Assembly: GCA_963847965.1 (NCBI GenBank)
Contig: CAWKCG010000026.1
Location: forward strand, 124,001-188,000
DNA: 64,000 nucleotides
Direction of reading: 5' to 3'
DNA from: Palsa-504 sp963847965
Lineage (GTDB): Bacteria; Actinomycetota; Actinomycetes; Streptosporangiales; Streptosporangiaceae
The notes under the pieces are model-generated. The model saw only the letters and a program-made list of their open reading frames with translations. It was not told where the DNA came from and made no database searches. Numbering within the stretch: the stretch's first letter is position 1; each line of letters opens with the position of its first letter. Both the position numbers and the translations under genes were made by a program. Below, one piece after another: positions 1-9,253 of the stretch.

Positions 1-615
1 CGGTGCGGCGGCCACGGCCAGGCCGGCGCGGGTGCGGGCCCGGACGGGACCGGCGGGTGCGCCGAGCCCGGCCAGGCCGGTGCGGGTGCGGGCCCGGGCC
101 AGGCCGGTGATCCCGCCGCCCCGGACAGGTCCGGGCCGGGATGCTGCCAGGGCCTGCCGCCGCTGACCGCGCACGCCCGGGAGATGCTCGAACGGCAGAT
201 CATCGGCAAGGCTGTGGACCTGGTCTCCGGGCCCGGCGGGCTGGCGTCGTTCCTGCGCCGGGAGCAGCTGGGTGCCCGGCTGGCCGGGCCGAGCCTGCCG
301 CTGGATATCGGGTATTCCAACACCGTCCCGGCCGGGATCCGCACCGCGGTCATCCTGCGCGACCAGCACTGCCAGTGGACCGGCGGGTGCAACCAGCCCG
401 CCGCGGCCTGCGAAGTGCACCATGTGCGGCACAAGGCCGACGGCGGGCCGACCAGCGTCAAAGACTGCATTTTGCTGTGTTTCTATCATCATCAGGTGGT
501 GATTCACCGGTGGGGCTGGACGTTGATCTTGCACCCGGACGGCACCACCACCGCGTGGAACCGGGACAAGACCAAGGTGCTGCGCAGCCATGGTCCGCCG
601 GCCCGGCCCGGCTGA
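1..615 (+). CDS. DUF222/HNH endonuclease family protein, C-terminal part (cut by window start)
   Basis: The reading frame is open from base 1 to a TGA at 613-615, so the start lies outside the window. The visible part begins with a Gly/Ala/Pro-rich linker in which a roughly 27-base coding unit is repeated (about 14-42 and 71-99). It ends in an HNH-like domain: Cys-rich segment CQWTGGCNQPAAACEVHHV, then the second half DCILLCFYHHQVVIHRWGW. DUF222-HNH proteins are abundant in actinobacteria and often multicopy; their role is uncertain, though they are annotated as nucleases. Family is confident from the Cys/His pattern; specific function is unknown. Confidence 0.85.
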   Translation, partial: RCGGHGQAGAGAGPDGTGGCAEPGQAGAGAGPGQAGDPAAPDRSGPGCCQGLPPLTAHAREMLERQIIGKAVDLVSGPGGLASFLRREQLGARLAGPSLPLDIGYSNTVPAGIRTAVILRDQHCQWTGGCNQPAAACEVHHVRHKADGGPTSVKDCILLCFYHHQVVIHRWGWTLILHPDGTTTAWNRDKTKVLRSHGPPARPG

Positions 616-936
616 CCGGCCCGGCGCCCCGCGCCTGGCCCGGGCCACGTACTGCGGCCGTCTACGCCAAGGACATGGTCGTGGCCACTGCCCACCCCAG
701 CGGGCGAGCAGCACCGGGCTGCCAGAGACGATAAGGCACCCAGCGGCGCGGCTCCGGGCTCACCTGAATGCCGGCCGGCCAGGTGAGATCGGGCAAGGGA
801 CCGGCGTCCAGCGGGCAGTTTCATCATGTTCCCCCTGGTTGCCATGGGTACAACCAGAGCAGGGACTCGATCAGCGGAAACGAGTTGAGTCCTACATTTG
901 ACGCGCACCCGCGATCCCACAGAATGGCCAGACCGG
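616..936. other. intergenic gap between convergent genes
   Basis: No convincing gene is seen in this 321-bp stretch between two convergent genes. Open frames here are GC-rich shadows without a family signature. A GC-rich block around 620-650 could help termination, but no clear hairpin plus T-run is visible. Confidence 0.4.
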
Positions 937-1860
937 CTAGTTCTGGGCGGGTGGCGGAACCTGCTGGAAGCCGGGCGGGACGGACAACTTCAGCTGGGCC
1001 AGGTTGGCCGGGGTGGCGGGCAGCCAATGGAAGGAGATCCGCAGCGGGCCGATGTCCAGCTGGATCGGCAGGTAGGTCGCCGGGTCCGCGAGGAGGACGA
1101 ACGCGGGCTGGCCCCTCTGCCCGGTGATCTTGATGGCGTCGATTCCGTCCACCTCCTGGCGCCCGGCCACCGTGTAGGCGCCGCAGGACAGCTGGGACTG
1201 GATGAAGGCGGGCCAGCCGTTGCCCGGGCCGTTGCTGAGGTGGATCGAGCCCTTCGTGGCACACCCCGGAGATGCGGGCTCGCGGGCCGGCAACGTGGCC
1301 GTCCACCAGGTTCTGCTGCCGTAGATCACGGTGACCTGCGTGGCGGAACCGTTCGCGACCGAGAAGTTCTCGTCGAACACGTGCTGCCCATCCGGGCCGT
1401 AGGCGGAAAACTTCTGGTCGCCGGCGTAGTCCCAGCGCAGCAGGTAGGCAACGCTCCACGGCGAGCTGGCGCCGCCGGCCGTGCTCCCGCCGTTCCCGCC
1501 GCCGACGACCGGCTGCTGAGTCACGCCGGGCGGGAACACCGTGCGGCTGAAGTCGATCAGGTGGCCGACGCGGGCCGGGGTCAGGGCGCTCTCCACGTGC
1601 CGCAGGACGTAGGCGGTGGTCTGGGCGGTCTGGGTGGTCTGAGTGGCTGGGGAAGGGCCGAAGGCGCCGGTCACCCCAGCGATGACGAGGGCGCTGGCGG
1701 CCACCGCGGTCGCGGCCCCCGACGCGACCGCGGTGCGGATCCTCCGGCGGCGCTGGCGGTTGTGCCGGTACGCCCGCAGCGGCAGCCCCGCCGGGATGCG
1801 GACGTCCCGGGTGAACCGCTCCATGTCGGCGCGCAGTCGGTCCTCGAGGTCGGAGTTCAT
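937..1860 (-). CDS. single-pass membrane protein, sigma-factor partner (anti-sigma-like)
   Basis: 307 residues starting at ATG 1860, which overlaps the TGA of the upstream sigma gene by 4 bases (ATGA), so the two are translationally coupled. A basic N-terminal cytoplasmic stretch (RHNRQRRRR) is followed by one hydrophobic segment at about residues 45-65 and a long extracytoplasmic region rich in Gly/Ser/Thr and Trp. I see no zinc-binding anti-sigma motif (HxxxCxxC). Position directly after a SigE-type ECF gene is the usual place of a regulator or surface sensor, so a role in controlling that sigma factor is inferred from context only. Confidence 0.6.
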   Translation of the reverse strand: MNSDLEDRLRADMERFTRDVRIPAGLPLRAYRHNRQRRRRIRTAVASGAATAVAASALVIAGVTGAFGPSPATQTTQTAQTTAYVLRHVESALTPARVGHLIDFSRTVFPPGVTQQPVVGGGNGGSTAGGASSPWSVAYLLRWDYAGDQKFSAYGPDGQHVFDENFSVANGSATQVTVIYGSRTWWTATLPAREPASPGCATKGSIHLSNGPGNGWPAFIQSQLSCGAYTVAGRQEVDGIDAIKITGQRGQPAFVLLADPATYLPIQLDIGPLRISFHWLPATPANLAQLKLSVPPGFQQVPPPAQN

Positions 1861-2399
1861 GTGGTGTGCTCCCTTGCTGGTTCCCGCTTCGCCGCAGCAC
1901 GCGGATCGCGGCCGGTGCCGCTGAGCTCGCGCAGCCTGCGCAGCCCCCGTGCGGTCGCTGACTTGACCGTCCCGACCGAGCAGCCCAGGACCTGGGCCGC
2001 CTCGGCCTCGCTCAGCTGCTCCCAGTAGCGCGCGACGATCACGGCGCGCTGGCGGGGCGGCAACCGCAACAGCAGCCGGACCAGCGAATCGCGCAGCTCC
2101 ACCTCGGCGAACGGGTCGGCCGCGGGGCCCAGGCCCGCCCGGAGCAGCCGGAGGTGGCGCCGCCCCGCGCGCTGCTGGCGGAACCGGTCGGCGGCCAGGT
2201 GGTACAGGGTTCGCCGGAGGTACCCTTCCGGGTCTCCCTCGATCACCGGCCAGCGCCTTAGCAGGCGTTCCAGGGCCGCTTGCAGCAGGTCCTCGCCGGC
2301 CTCCTTGCCGCCGGCCAGCAGCGCGGCGGTTCGGAGCAGCGGGTCGCCGCGATCGGCCAGGAACCGCTCCAGGTCCGCGACGGCTCGGTCGGGTTCCAT
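1857..2399 (-). CDS. SigE-family ECF RNA polymerase sigma factor
   Basis: 180 residues from ATG 2399 with GGAGGG about 9 bases upstream. Region 2 is seen as LLAGGKEAGEDLLQAALERL followed by RWPVIEGDPEGYLRRTLYH. Region 4 is LPPRQRAVIVARYWEQLSEA with the helix-turn-helix AAQVLGCSVGTVKSATARGL. No extra C-terminal domain is present; the tail is short and charged. Such ECF factors direct RNA polymerase to a small set of promoters, usually for envelope or stress responses. It is coupled to the membrane protein at 937-1860, consistent with a sigma/regulator pair. Target promoters cannot be deduced here. Confidence 0.9.
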   Translation of the reverse strand: MEPDRAVADLERFLADRGDPLLRTAALLAGGKEAGEDLLQAALERLLRRWPVIEGDPEGYLRRTLYHLAADRFRQQRAGRRHLRLLRAGLGPAADPFAEVELRDSLVRLLLRLPPRQRAVIVARYWEQLSEAEAAQVLGCSVGTVKSATARGLRRLRELSGTGRDPRAAAKREPAREHTT

Positions 2400-2540
2400 C
2401 ACGTAAGTCCCTCCTGTCGCCCACCAAGTACGGAGCAGGCGGCCGGAAGGTTGCCTCGGCTTCCGGCGGAACGGGTTCTCGACGCGAACGCCCGCGTAGT
2501 CCTGGCCGTCGCTGAGGTCTCCGGACAAGACGACCTCGCA

Positions 2541-2924
2541 GCCCACCAGGAGAGCGAGATCATCCCGGCGGTCGACCAGGTCGAGGTCAACCCCTACCTG
2601 ACCCAGGACGAGCTGCGCGGGTTCTGCGCCCAGCACCAGATCGCGGTCGAGGCCTGGTCGCCGCTCGGGCGAGGACACGTCCTCGGCGACCCGGTGATCG
2701 CGACGATAGCCGCCCGTGCGGCCAAGACCCCGGCCCAGGTCGTGCTGCGCTGGCACATCGAGCGCGGCAACATCGTCCTTCCCAAGTCGGTGACGCCCGA
2801 GCGGATCAGGGAGAACTTCGACATCTTCGACTTCGGGCTGTCCAGCGGCGAGATCGAGGCGATCAGCGCGCTGAACAGGAACGAGCGGACCGGCCCCGAC
2901 CCGGACACGTTCGACGGGCTCTAG
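2541..2924 (+). pseudogene. aldo/keto reductase, 3' fragment
   Basis: Only the C-terminal third of an aldo/keto reductase remains, from about IIPAVDQVEVNPYLTQDEL through WSPLGRG and LPKSVTPERIRENFDIFDF to a TAG at 2922-2924. The TIM-barrel N-terminus with the catalytic Asp/Tyr/Lys is missing; the upstream sequence belongs to the leader of the sigma gene on the other strand. Recognised by the NADPH-binding C-terminal signature (PKS.TPERIREN). It is most likely a dead remnant left by deletion. Confidence 0.85.
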
Positions 2925-4293
2925 GCCGCGGTCCAGGCGACGGGGAGCCGTTTCACGCCGCGCTGGAAGTTCGAGCGCAGGTAGCGGGCTGGCCCGCGTA
3001 CGCCAGGGATGACGTGCGGGCCAGCACCTCGCCGAACAAGGCCCGCATCTGGCTGCGGGCCAGGTGGGCGCCCAGGCAGAAGTGCGGGCCGTGGCCGAAG
3101 ACCAGGTGCGGGTTGGGCTGGCGGGCGATGTCGAAGCGGTCGGGGTCGGCGAAGACGGCGTCGTCCCGGTTGGCCGAGATGAACGAGACGACCACCTTGT
3201 CTCCCGCCCGGACCGGCTGGCCGCCGAGCTCGCAGTCGCGGGTCGCGGTCCGGCGGAACGTCATCACCGGCGTCCACCAGCGCAGCATCTCGTCGACCGC
3301 CGCGGGCATCAGCGCGGGGTCGGCGCGCAGGGCGTGCTGGGCCCGCGGGTGCTCGAGCAGCGCGATACACCCGCCGGGCAGGCCGTTGCGGAGCGTCTCG
3401 TTGCCGGCCACGGCGAACAGCCAGAACATGTTCTCGAACTCGGCCACCGAGACCTGGCCGCCGCCCTCGTCGCCCTGGGCCAGCAGGATCGACATCACGT
3501 CGTCACCGGGATGGCGCCGCTTCTCCTCGGCGAGCAGGTGCGCGTAGGCGTACAGGTCCGGCATGCCCTCGCGGGTCCGGGGGTCGGGCATCCGCCCGCC
3601 TGCGTCGGGCGCCGGGCGCAGCGCGAGCGCCTCGGCGGCCATGGGCGTCCCTGCGGCCGGGTCGAACTCGGCCGAGGAGGCGTAGTCGGGATCCTGGTAG
3701 CCGATGACCCGGTTGGACCAGTCGAACAGCAGCCAGCGGTCCGCTTCAGGCATGCCGAGCACGTCGGCCAGGGCGAGCAGGGGCAGGTCGGCGGCTATGG
3801 TCTTGGCGAAGTCGCATTCGCCGCTGCGTCCGGCGAAAACGCGGTCGCAGATGGCCCTGGCGTGACCGCGGATGCCGTCCTCCAGCTTCGCGACCGCCCG
3901 CGGCGTGAAGGAGCGGCTTAGGAGGCGGCGCAGCCTGGAGTGTTCGGGCGGGTCCATGTTGAGCATCATCCGGCGGACGTAGGCCAGCGCCTGCGGCGTG
4001 GCGGGGTCGCGGATCTGAGTGGCGCCGAGCGCGGAGGAGAACAGGTCCGGCTGCCGCAGCACCGACTCGACGTCGGCGTGGCGGAGCACAAGCCAGAACC
4101 CGGGGCCTGCGGGCCAGCCGAGGACGGGGATCTCCGCCACCCACGCCACCGGGGTGCCACGGCGCAGCCGGGCCAGCGCCTCGAAGGGGACGCCCTGGGT
4201 GTAGGTAGCCGGGTCGAATACGGTCTCGGCGTCGGGGCGTAGGCCTGGTTGGGCCAAGGCCGGGAGGGCTGCGGGGCTGGGGGGCTGGGTCAT
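2921..4293 (-). CDS. cytochrome P450, with frameshift near its C-terminus
   Basis: Starts at ATG 4293. P450 landmarks are all present: I-helix WLFAVAGNETLRNG (Asn replaces the usual His/Asp before Glu-Thr), K-helix ExxR in AVDEMLRWWTPV, and heme loop FGHGPHFCLGAHLAR with the axial Cys. Reading in frame gives a stop at 2953 after an odd tail (YAGQPATCARTSSAA). A one-base change in the GG run near 2991 restores the family tail RYLRSNFQRGVKRLP and the stop at 2921. Without it only the last about 25 residues differ, so the enzyme may still fold. Substrate unknown. The restored stop overlaps the end of the aldo/keto reductase remnant. Confidence 0.85.
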
Positions 4294-4429
4294 TTCTGGG
4301 CCAGGAACTCCTCGATAGAGGCGGCGAGCACGACGGAGGACCCGGATCCGGCGGTGACAGCCGAACTCGCCACGGTGCCCTCCCGCTGAGCGCATCCTTC
4401 CCTGTACGAAGACGGTACCCGGGGGAGGA

Positions 4430-4456
4430 ACCACCGCTCGTTCGGCATAAAGGGTT
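4430..4456 (+). promoter_or_regulatory. conserved motif upstream of the DHA2 transporter gene
   Basis: The sequence ACCACCGCTCGTTCGGCA followed by an AT-richer TAAAGGGTT lies about 107 bases before the transporter start at 4537. A near-identical motif occurs at 38031-38058, about 111 bases before the second DHA2 transporter gene. The conservation in non-coding sequence at the same distance suggests a shared regulator site or promoter. Confidence 0.5.
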
Positions 4457-4536
4457 CTTCGTGGCAGCCGGGTACTGGTAACACCAGGATCAGCAGGCTC
4501 TCTCCATCCCCGGGGGCGCTGGCGCAGGCTGGTGGC

Positions 4537-6006
4537 ATGACCACGACAACTGATCCCCTGGTTCGGGACAGCGCCGCGGGGGCGGCGCGGGGGCGTTGGC
4601 TCATGCTGATCGTGCTGCTGGCCGGGCAGTTCATGGCCCTGCTTGACGTCACGATCGTCAACGTCGCGATGCCCACGATCGGGCGGTCCCTGCACGCGTC
4701 CGGCGCCGAGCTCCAGCTCGTCGTCGCCGGCTACACGGTGAGCTACGCGATGATGCTGATCACCGGCGCGCGGATGGGCGACCTGTACGGGCGCAGGCGG
4801 ATGTTCCTCGCCGGGGTCGCCGTCTTCACGCTGGCCTCGCTGACCTGCGGTATCGCGCCGGGGATCGGCGTGCTGATCGCCGCCAGGTTCGTCCAGGGCG
4901 CGGGGGCGGCGGCGATGATGCCGCAGATCATGAGCGTCATCCAGGTGCGGTTCGAGGGCGCCGCGCGGGCCAGGGCGCTGAGCGCGTACACCGCCGTGCT
5001 GTCCTCCGGGTTCGTCGCCGGGCAGGTGATCGGCGGCGCGCTGGTGACCGCGAACCTGTTCGGGGCGACCTGGCGGCCGGTGTTCCTCGTCAACGTGCCG
5101 ATCGGGCTCGCGGTGCTCGCGACGGTGCCGCGGGTCGTGCCCGCCGATCAGCCAGGGCGCGGCCGGCGGCTGGACCTTTTGGGGCTGGCGGTGGCCGTGC
5201 CCGCGGTGTTCCTCGTGGTGCTGCCGCTCATGCTCGGGCACCAGGAGGACTGGCCGGGCTGGGTGTTCGCGTGCATCGCCGGCGGGCTGGCCCTGGCCGT
5301 CACGTTCGTGCTTCTGGAGCGGCGGATCGCGGATCGCGGCGGGGATCCGCTGCTGAACCTGGCGGTGCTCCGCGCGCCCGGCCTCGTGCCCGGCCTGGCC
5401 GCGGTGGCGGTGCTCATGATCACCTACGGCGGCTTCCTGTTCAGCTTCGCGCTGCACCTGCAGGCCGGGCTGGCCGACAGCGCGCTGCGCGCGGGGCTGA
5501 CGTTCGCGCCGTGCGCGCTGGTGTTCGGGTTCTGCGGGTACTTCTGGCGGCGGCTGCCGTCGTGGAGCCATCCCCTGCTGCCCCCGGCGGGCTGCCTGGT
5601 GGCGGTGGGCGGCTACCTGGCCGTGGGCCTCGTCCTGCGCTCCGGCGGACAGGGCGGGCTGGCGCTCCAGGTGGCGATGGTCGTGACCGGGGCGGCGCTG
5701 GCGCTCGGGTTCAGCCCGCTGGTCACGCACGCCCTGGTGCGGGTGCCGCTGCACCACGCGGCGGACGCGAGCGGGCTGCTCACGACCACGATCCAGCTTG
5801 GGCAGGCGGTGGGGGTGGCGACGTTCGGCAGCCTGTACCTGACGCTCGACGCGGACCGGGGTGGCGCGGTGTCGGCGGTGTCCGGGCACGCGCTGGCGAT
5901 CACCCTGGCGTGGCTGGCGGGGGCGATGATGTTCGGGGTGGCGGCCGGGACGCCGCTGGCCCGGACGGTGGCTGCGGCGCGGCGTTCGGCGGCCGCCGGC
6001 GAGTAG
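4537..6006 (+). CDS. MFS drug transporter, DHA2 (14-TM) family
   Basis: 489 residues, ATG 4537 to TAG 6006. Motif at TM1 is LLDVTIVNVAMPTI, the hallmark of the DHA2/EmrB group, and the loop 2-3 motif is GARMGDLYGRRR. About 14 hydrophobic segments can be followed to the C-terminus. It would export small, often hydrophobic molecules using the proton gradient. It is transcribed divergently from the P450 at 2921-4293 across a 243-bp region, which suggests the pair may deal with the same compound. The substrate is not evident. Confidence 0.9.
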   Translation: MTTTTDPLVRDSAAGAARGRWLMLIVLLAGQFMALLDVTIVNVAMPTIGRSLHASGAELQLVVAGYTVSYAMMLITGARMGDLYGRRRMFLAGVAVFTLASLTCGIAPGIGVLIAARFVQGAGAAAMMPQIMSVIQVRFEGAARARALSAYTAVLSSGFVAGQVIGGALVTANLFGATWRPVFLVNVPIGLAVLATVPRVVPADQPGRGRRLDLLGLAVAVPAVFLVVLPLMLGHQEDWPGWVFACIAGGLALAVTFVLLERRIADRGGDPLLNLAVLRAPGLVPGLAAVAVLMITYGGFLFSFALHLQAGLADSALRAGLTFAPCALVFGFCGYFWRRLPSWSHPLLPPAGCLVAVGGYLAVGLVLRSGGQGGLALQVAMVVTGAALALGFSPLVTHALVRVPLHHAADASGLLTTTIQLGQAVGVATFGSLYLTLDADRGGAVSAVSGHALAITLAWLAGAMMFGVAAGTPLARTVAAARRSAAAGE

Positions 6007-6118
6007 GCGCCCGGTGCGGCATCATCTGGTAGGCCCGCAGCCACCTCACGCACTGGCTGCGGGCCTGGGATCGGCGATCCTTGGACGGCCCGCCCGCTCA
6101 GGCGGACCGATCACAGCA

Positions 6119-6400
6119 TCACACGGTGATGGAGACGTCCCTGCCGTCGTCAGCGGAGACCGTCTCGTCGTCGAACCACACCCCGCCTTCGGCGAGGTAC
6201 CGGAACTGGAGGGTGCTGCCCGTCTTGACGGTCACCGCAGCGCTCCTGGTGTTGTTCGCGCGGGGGCGCAGCGGGTGGGCGAAGGGGTCCCAGTCGTTGA
6301 AGTTGCCCACCACCGATACGGCTCCGCCCGGCTCATCGGCGGGCAGCGCGAAGGTGACCTTAACCGTGCCGTCACGCCCGGGCTTGGTTGTCTTAATCAA
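6119..6400 (-). CDS. small CBM48-like (glycogen/isoamylase N-terminal) domain protein
   Basis: 93 residues from a TTG at 6400 with GGAGAG about 7 bases upstream. The whole protein is one immunoglobulin-like carbohydrate-binding module: VKVTFALPADEPGGAVSVVG, then NFNDWDPFAHPL (the CBM48 signature around NDW) and FRYLAEGGVWFDDE. Stand-alone CBM48 proteins of this size are common in actinobacteria; they may bind glycogen or act as folding or adaptor units. No catalytic domain is attached. Confidence 0.85.
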   Translation of the reverse strand: MIKTTKPGRDGTVKVTFALPADEPGGAVSVVGNFNDWDPFAHPLRPRANNTRSAAVTVKTGSTLQFRYLAEGGVWFDDETVSADDGRDVSITV

Positions 6401-6601
6401 CTGTTCTCTCCGCTTTCTGGCGTTCAGCGAACTTGGTCGTACTACTATCTCGAATTTACGTGCGGTAGGCCACCAAAGTCACGGACCCGCAGCGCCGGCG
6501 TGTCGCGGGGACGACGCCAGCATTTCTGCTTGCCCTCCGATGGTTCGCGATATATCGTGGAGCCACCTTTGGGGATTCCCCGTCTGACTACGGAGGGCAC
6601 G

Positions 6602-7147
6602 ATGGCAACGGGATTCAACGTGCGCGTCGGGGACGCCGATCGCGATGCGATCGCAGCCCAGCTTCGTGAGCACTATGCGGACGGGCGGCTGACACTCGAC
6701 GAGCTGAACGAGCGCCTCGACCAGACGTTCGCGGCCAGGACCACTGATGACCTGAACGCGGTGATGCGCGACCTGCCGCACGTCCCGCGGTCGGTACCGC
6801 TCGTGGCGTCCACGGAGTCCGGCTGGGACTCCGGCAGCGGGTACTCCCGCCGGAGCAGGCCATTCGCCGCGTTCGCGCCGGCGATGGCGCTGGTCTGGGC
6901 CTTCGTGATCCTGGGCGCCGTGATGCTGTTCGGGCTCGGCGGAGGGGACAGGCCGCTGGCCATCGTCGTGCTCCTGGCGGTGTTCGCGCTGCTCAAGCGG
7001 CTGTTCAGCTTCGGCGTGCGGCGCGGCGGGCGCGGCGGGCGGGCCGGGCGCGGCGGGCGCGGCGGCAAGGGCGGCGGCGGGGGCCCGAGAGGTCCGCATG
7101 GTCCGCGGCGGGAATCGCGCGGCGGGCGGGGAGGCCGCTTCATCTGA
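6602..7147 (+). CDS. DUF1707 membrane protein
   Basis: 181 residues from ATG 6602, preceded by GGAGGG. The N-terminal DUF1707 domain is clear: RVGDADRDAIAAQLREHYAD, then GRLTLDELNERLDQTFAART. Two hydrophobic segments follow (about 95-135), then a very Gly/Arg-rich tail. DUF1707 is a short helical domain of unknown function, often fused to membrane segments in actinobacteria. It is the first of three DUF1707 genes in this window (also 7319 and 10738). Confidence 0.9.
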   Translation: MATGFNVRVGDADRDAIAAQLREHYADGRLTLDELNERLDQTFAARTTDDLNAVMRDLPHVPRSVPLVASTESGWDSGSGYSRRSRPFAAFAPAMALVWAFVILGAVMLFGLGGGDRPLAIVVLLAVFALLKRLFSFGVRRGGRGGRAGRGGRGGKGGGGGPRGPHGPRRESRGGRGGRFI

Positions 7148-7189
7148 CCCGGCGTCGCGGTAGCGGCCTCGGCCGATCGGGCGGCGCCC

Positions 7190-7234
7190 GGCGGGCGGCG
7201 GGTTTCCGGCGGGCGGCGGGTTTCCGGCGGTGAT
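7190..7234. repeat. short tandem GC-rich repeat
   Basis: An 18-bp unit containing GCGGGCGGCGGGTTTCCG occurs twice in direct succession between the two DUF1707 genes. It may be a simple slippage product; no hairpin with a T-run is seen. Confidence 0.6.
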
Positions 7235-7318
7235 TCTGGCCCGGTGGGTTCCGCGCCGGGCTACGCCCAATTATCGTGGGACTCAGGTAGTAGTAGACCT
7301 GGCGAACCCGGGAACCCG

Positions 7319-7801
7319 ATGACGAGGCGATACGACATCCGAACCGGAATGATGGAACACGATCCCGACGCGGGGCAACCGCGTGAGCAGCTGGTACCCG
7401 GGTGGCGCGTGCCTGGCCGCAGCCGGTACGACTACGACCTGCGGATCGGGGATGCCGAGCGCGATACCGCGATGGCCCAGCTACGGGACCACTTCGTGGC
7501 CGGCCGGTTGACCTTCGACGAGCTGACCGAGCGGCTCGATCTGTCGCTCGCTGCCAAGACGCAGCGCCAGATCGACGGCCTGCTGGCCGACCTTCCGCGT
7601 CCGCCGAAGCCCGCGCGCACCGAGGCCGCGCCCCCCGTCCACGACCAGGACGCGGGCCGGTTCCTCGTCTTCGCGCTGCTGCTGTTCGCGATGGCCACCT
7701 GGATACTGATCCTGGCCTGGATGTCCCGCCACGCCTACGTCTACGGGGGGTACCAGGGGACGCCGTTCGGGCCGGGCGGCCCGACGAGGCCGTTCCCGTA
7801 G
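7319..7801 (+). CDS. DUF1707 membrane protein
   Basis: 160 residues from ATG 7319; a second ATG about 30 bases later is an alternative, since neither has a strong ribosome site. The DUF1707 core is DLRIGDAERDTAMAQLRDHF then GRLTFDELTERLDLSLAAKT. One hydrophobic segment (FLVFALLLFAMATWILILAW) near residues 115-135 anchors it, followed by a short Gly/Pro-rich tail. Function unknown, as for the family. Confidence 0.88.
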   Translation: MTRRYDIRTGMMEHDPDAGQPREQLVPGWRVPGRSRYDYDLRIGDAERDTAMAQLRDHFVAGRLTFDELTERLDLSLAAKTQRQIDGLLADLPRPPKPARTEAAPPVHDQDAGRFLVFALLLFAMATWILILAWMSRHAYVYGGYQGTPFGPGGPTRPFP

Positions 7802-7829
7802 TCTCCTTTAGTCTCCTTTAGTCTCCTTA
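7799..7829. repeat. tandem repeat TAGTCTCCTTT x3
   Basis: Three near-identical direct copies of an 11-base unit (TAGTCTCCTTT; the last copy shortened) begin at the stop codon of the DUF1707 gene and fill the gap to the convergent sliding-clamp gene. Confidence 0.85.
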
Positions 7830-7834
7830 GCCGA

Positions 7835-9145
7835 TCAGGCGTCGGCCAGCGCGCGCAGCGGCACCACCAGGTAGCGGTAGCCGGGGGCGGACTCGTCGCC
7901 CGCCTTCGCGCTGCCGGTGATCAGCGCCGGCTTGGTCGGGCCGGTGAACTGCAGCCGGATGCGCCCGTCCTGCCCCGGTGACGCCCCGTCCCGACCCGGC
8001 TTGCCCGGCTTGCCGGCCTTGGTGTGGCTCCCCGCATGACTCTCGGCATCCTCCGGGTTATCGGGGTGCTCGGTTCCCGGGGCACAGGCGGCGGTCAGGG
8101 CCGCGCCGAGCCCGTCGAGCAGATAGCCCGGGCTGAACGCGATCGCGGACTGTTCGCCGGTGAAGTCGGCGGCCACCGTCTCCCTGGCCCGTGCCTGCCC
8201 CTTCGTGCCGGCCTCGATGGTGACCGTCCCCGGGGCGAACGAGAGCCGGACCGAGCTTCCCCGCTCGGCGACGAGCGCCACCCGCCTGACGGCCTCGGCC
8301 AGCGCCAACGCAGGCATGTCCCCGCAGCTGCCGAACTCTTCGGGGAACTTGGAGCTGTACTTGATGTACTCCCCCGCGATCAGGCGCGTGGTCAGCCGGC
8401 GCTCCCCCGTCTCGAACCCGATCATGGCGTCGGCCGCGCGCAGCGAACCGGCCGGATTGGCCTGGGCGGACCGCTTCCCGCCCGGCCTCCCCTCGCCGAG
8501 CATCATGATCCGGACCGGGACCCCCGGCGTCATCATCCGGGCCGCGTCGGCCAGCGTCCGGGCCGGCACCAAGAGCGTGCTGCTCACGCCCGGGTCCGCG
8601 GGCGCCCAGGCCAGTTCCCTGATGGCCAGCCGGTACCTGTCGGTCGCCACCAGGGTGATGATGTCGCCGTCGATCTCGAGGTTCACGCCCGTGATGACCG
8701 GCAGCGTGTCGTCGCGGCTCGCAGCGGGGGTGACCTGGCCGATCGCGATGGCCAGCGCCCCGCCGTCGACGGTGCCCGCCAGCCGGGGCAGCTCGGGCAG
8801 CGCGGGGTACTCGCCGACGGGCAGCGTCACCAGGCTGAAGGATGCCGGGCCGCAGGCCAGCGTCACGTCATCGGCGTCGTCGACCTCGACGGGGTGCTCC
8901 GGCAGGCTGCGCGTGATCTCGGCCAGCAGCCGCCCGGGCACGAGCGCGGTCCCGGCCTCGGCCACCTCAGCGGGCACCCGGATCCTGGCTGACACCTCGT
9001 AGTCGAAGCACGACAGCGTCAGCCAGTCCGCCTCGGCCCGGAGCAGCAGCCCGGACAAGACCGGGAGCACCGGCCTGGTCGGCAGCGAGCGAGCGACCCA
9101 GGCGACCGCCTCCGCCAGCACATCCCGCTCCACCACAAACCGCAT
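7835..9145 (-). CDS. dnaN: DNA polymerase III beta-clamp paralogue
   Basis: 436 residues from ATG 9145, with AGGAGG 8 bases upstream. Three clamp domains can be followed: an N-terminal domain starting MRFVVERDVLAEAVAWVARS, a middle domain around ITGVNLEIDGDIITLVATDR, and a C-terminal domain ending GYRYLVVPLRALADA. An extra low-complexity stretch of about 35 residues (around 375-410, rich in Gly/Lys/Pro/Asp) makes it longer than the usual about 370-380. No dnaA, recF or gyrB is adjacent, so this is probably a second clamp rather than the replicative one at the origin. It could serve a specialised polymerase or repair path; that is inference. Confidence 0.85.
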   Translation of the reverse strand: MRFVVERDVLAEAVAWVARSLPTRPVLPVLSGLLLRAEADWLTLSCFDYEVSARIRVPAEVAEAGTALVPGRLLAEITRSLPEHPVEVDDADDVTLACGPASFSLVTLPVGEYPALPELPRLAGTVDGGALAIAIGQVTPAASRDDTLPVITGVNLEIDGDIITLVATDRYRLAIRELAWAPADPGVSSTLLVPARTLADAARMMTPGVPVRIMMLGEGRPGGKRSAQANPAGSLRAADAMIGFETGERRLTTRLIAGEYIKYSSKFPEEFGSCGDMPALALAEAVRRVALVAERGSSVRLSFAPGTVTIEAGTKGQARARETVAADFTGEQSAIAFSPGYLLDGLGAALTAACAPGTEHPDNPEDAESHAGSHTKAGKPGKPGRDGASPGQDGRIRLQFTGPTKPALITGSAKAGDESAPGYRYLVVPLRALADA

Positions 9146-9253
9146 CCCAGCCGCCTCCTCCGCGCGCAATTGCCTTCACCACGCATACTCGCACGCGGCA
9201 CTGACATTCCCGGGCGGCCCGAGGGGCCCGAAGCGGGCCCAGGGCGGGTAGGG

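Noticed and set aside
2953..5889. 978-residue minus-strand frame covering the P450 and the transporter gene
   Set aside because: Only the part after ATG 4293 is P450; the N-terminal portion is antisense to the DHA2 transporter and low-complexity.
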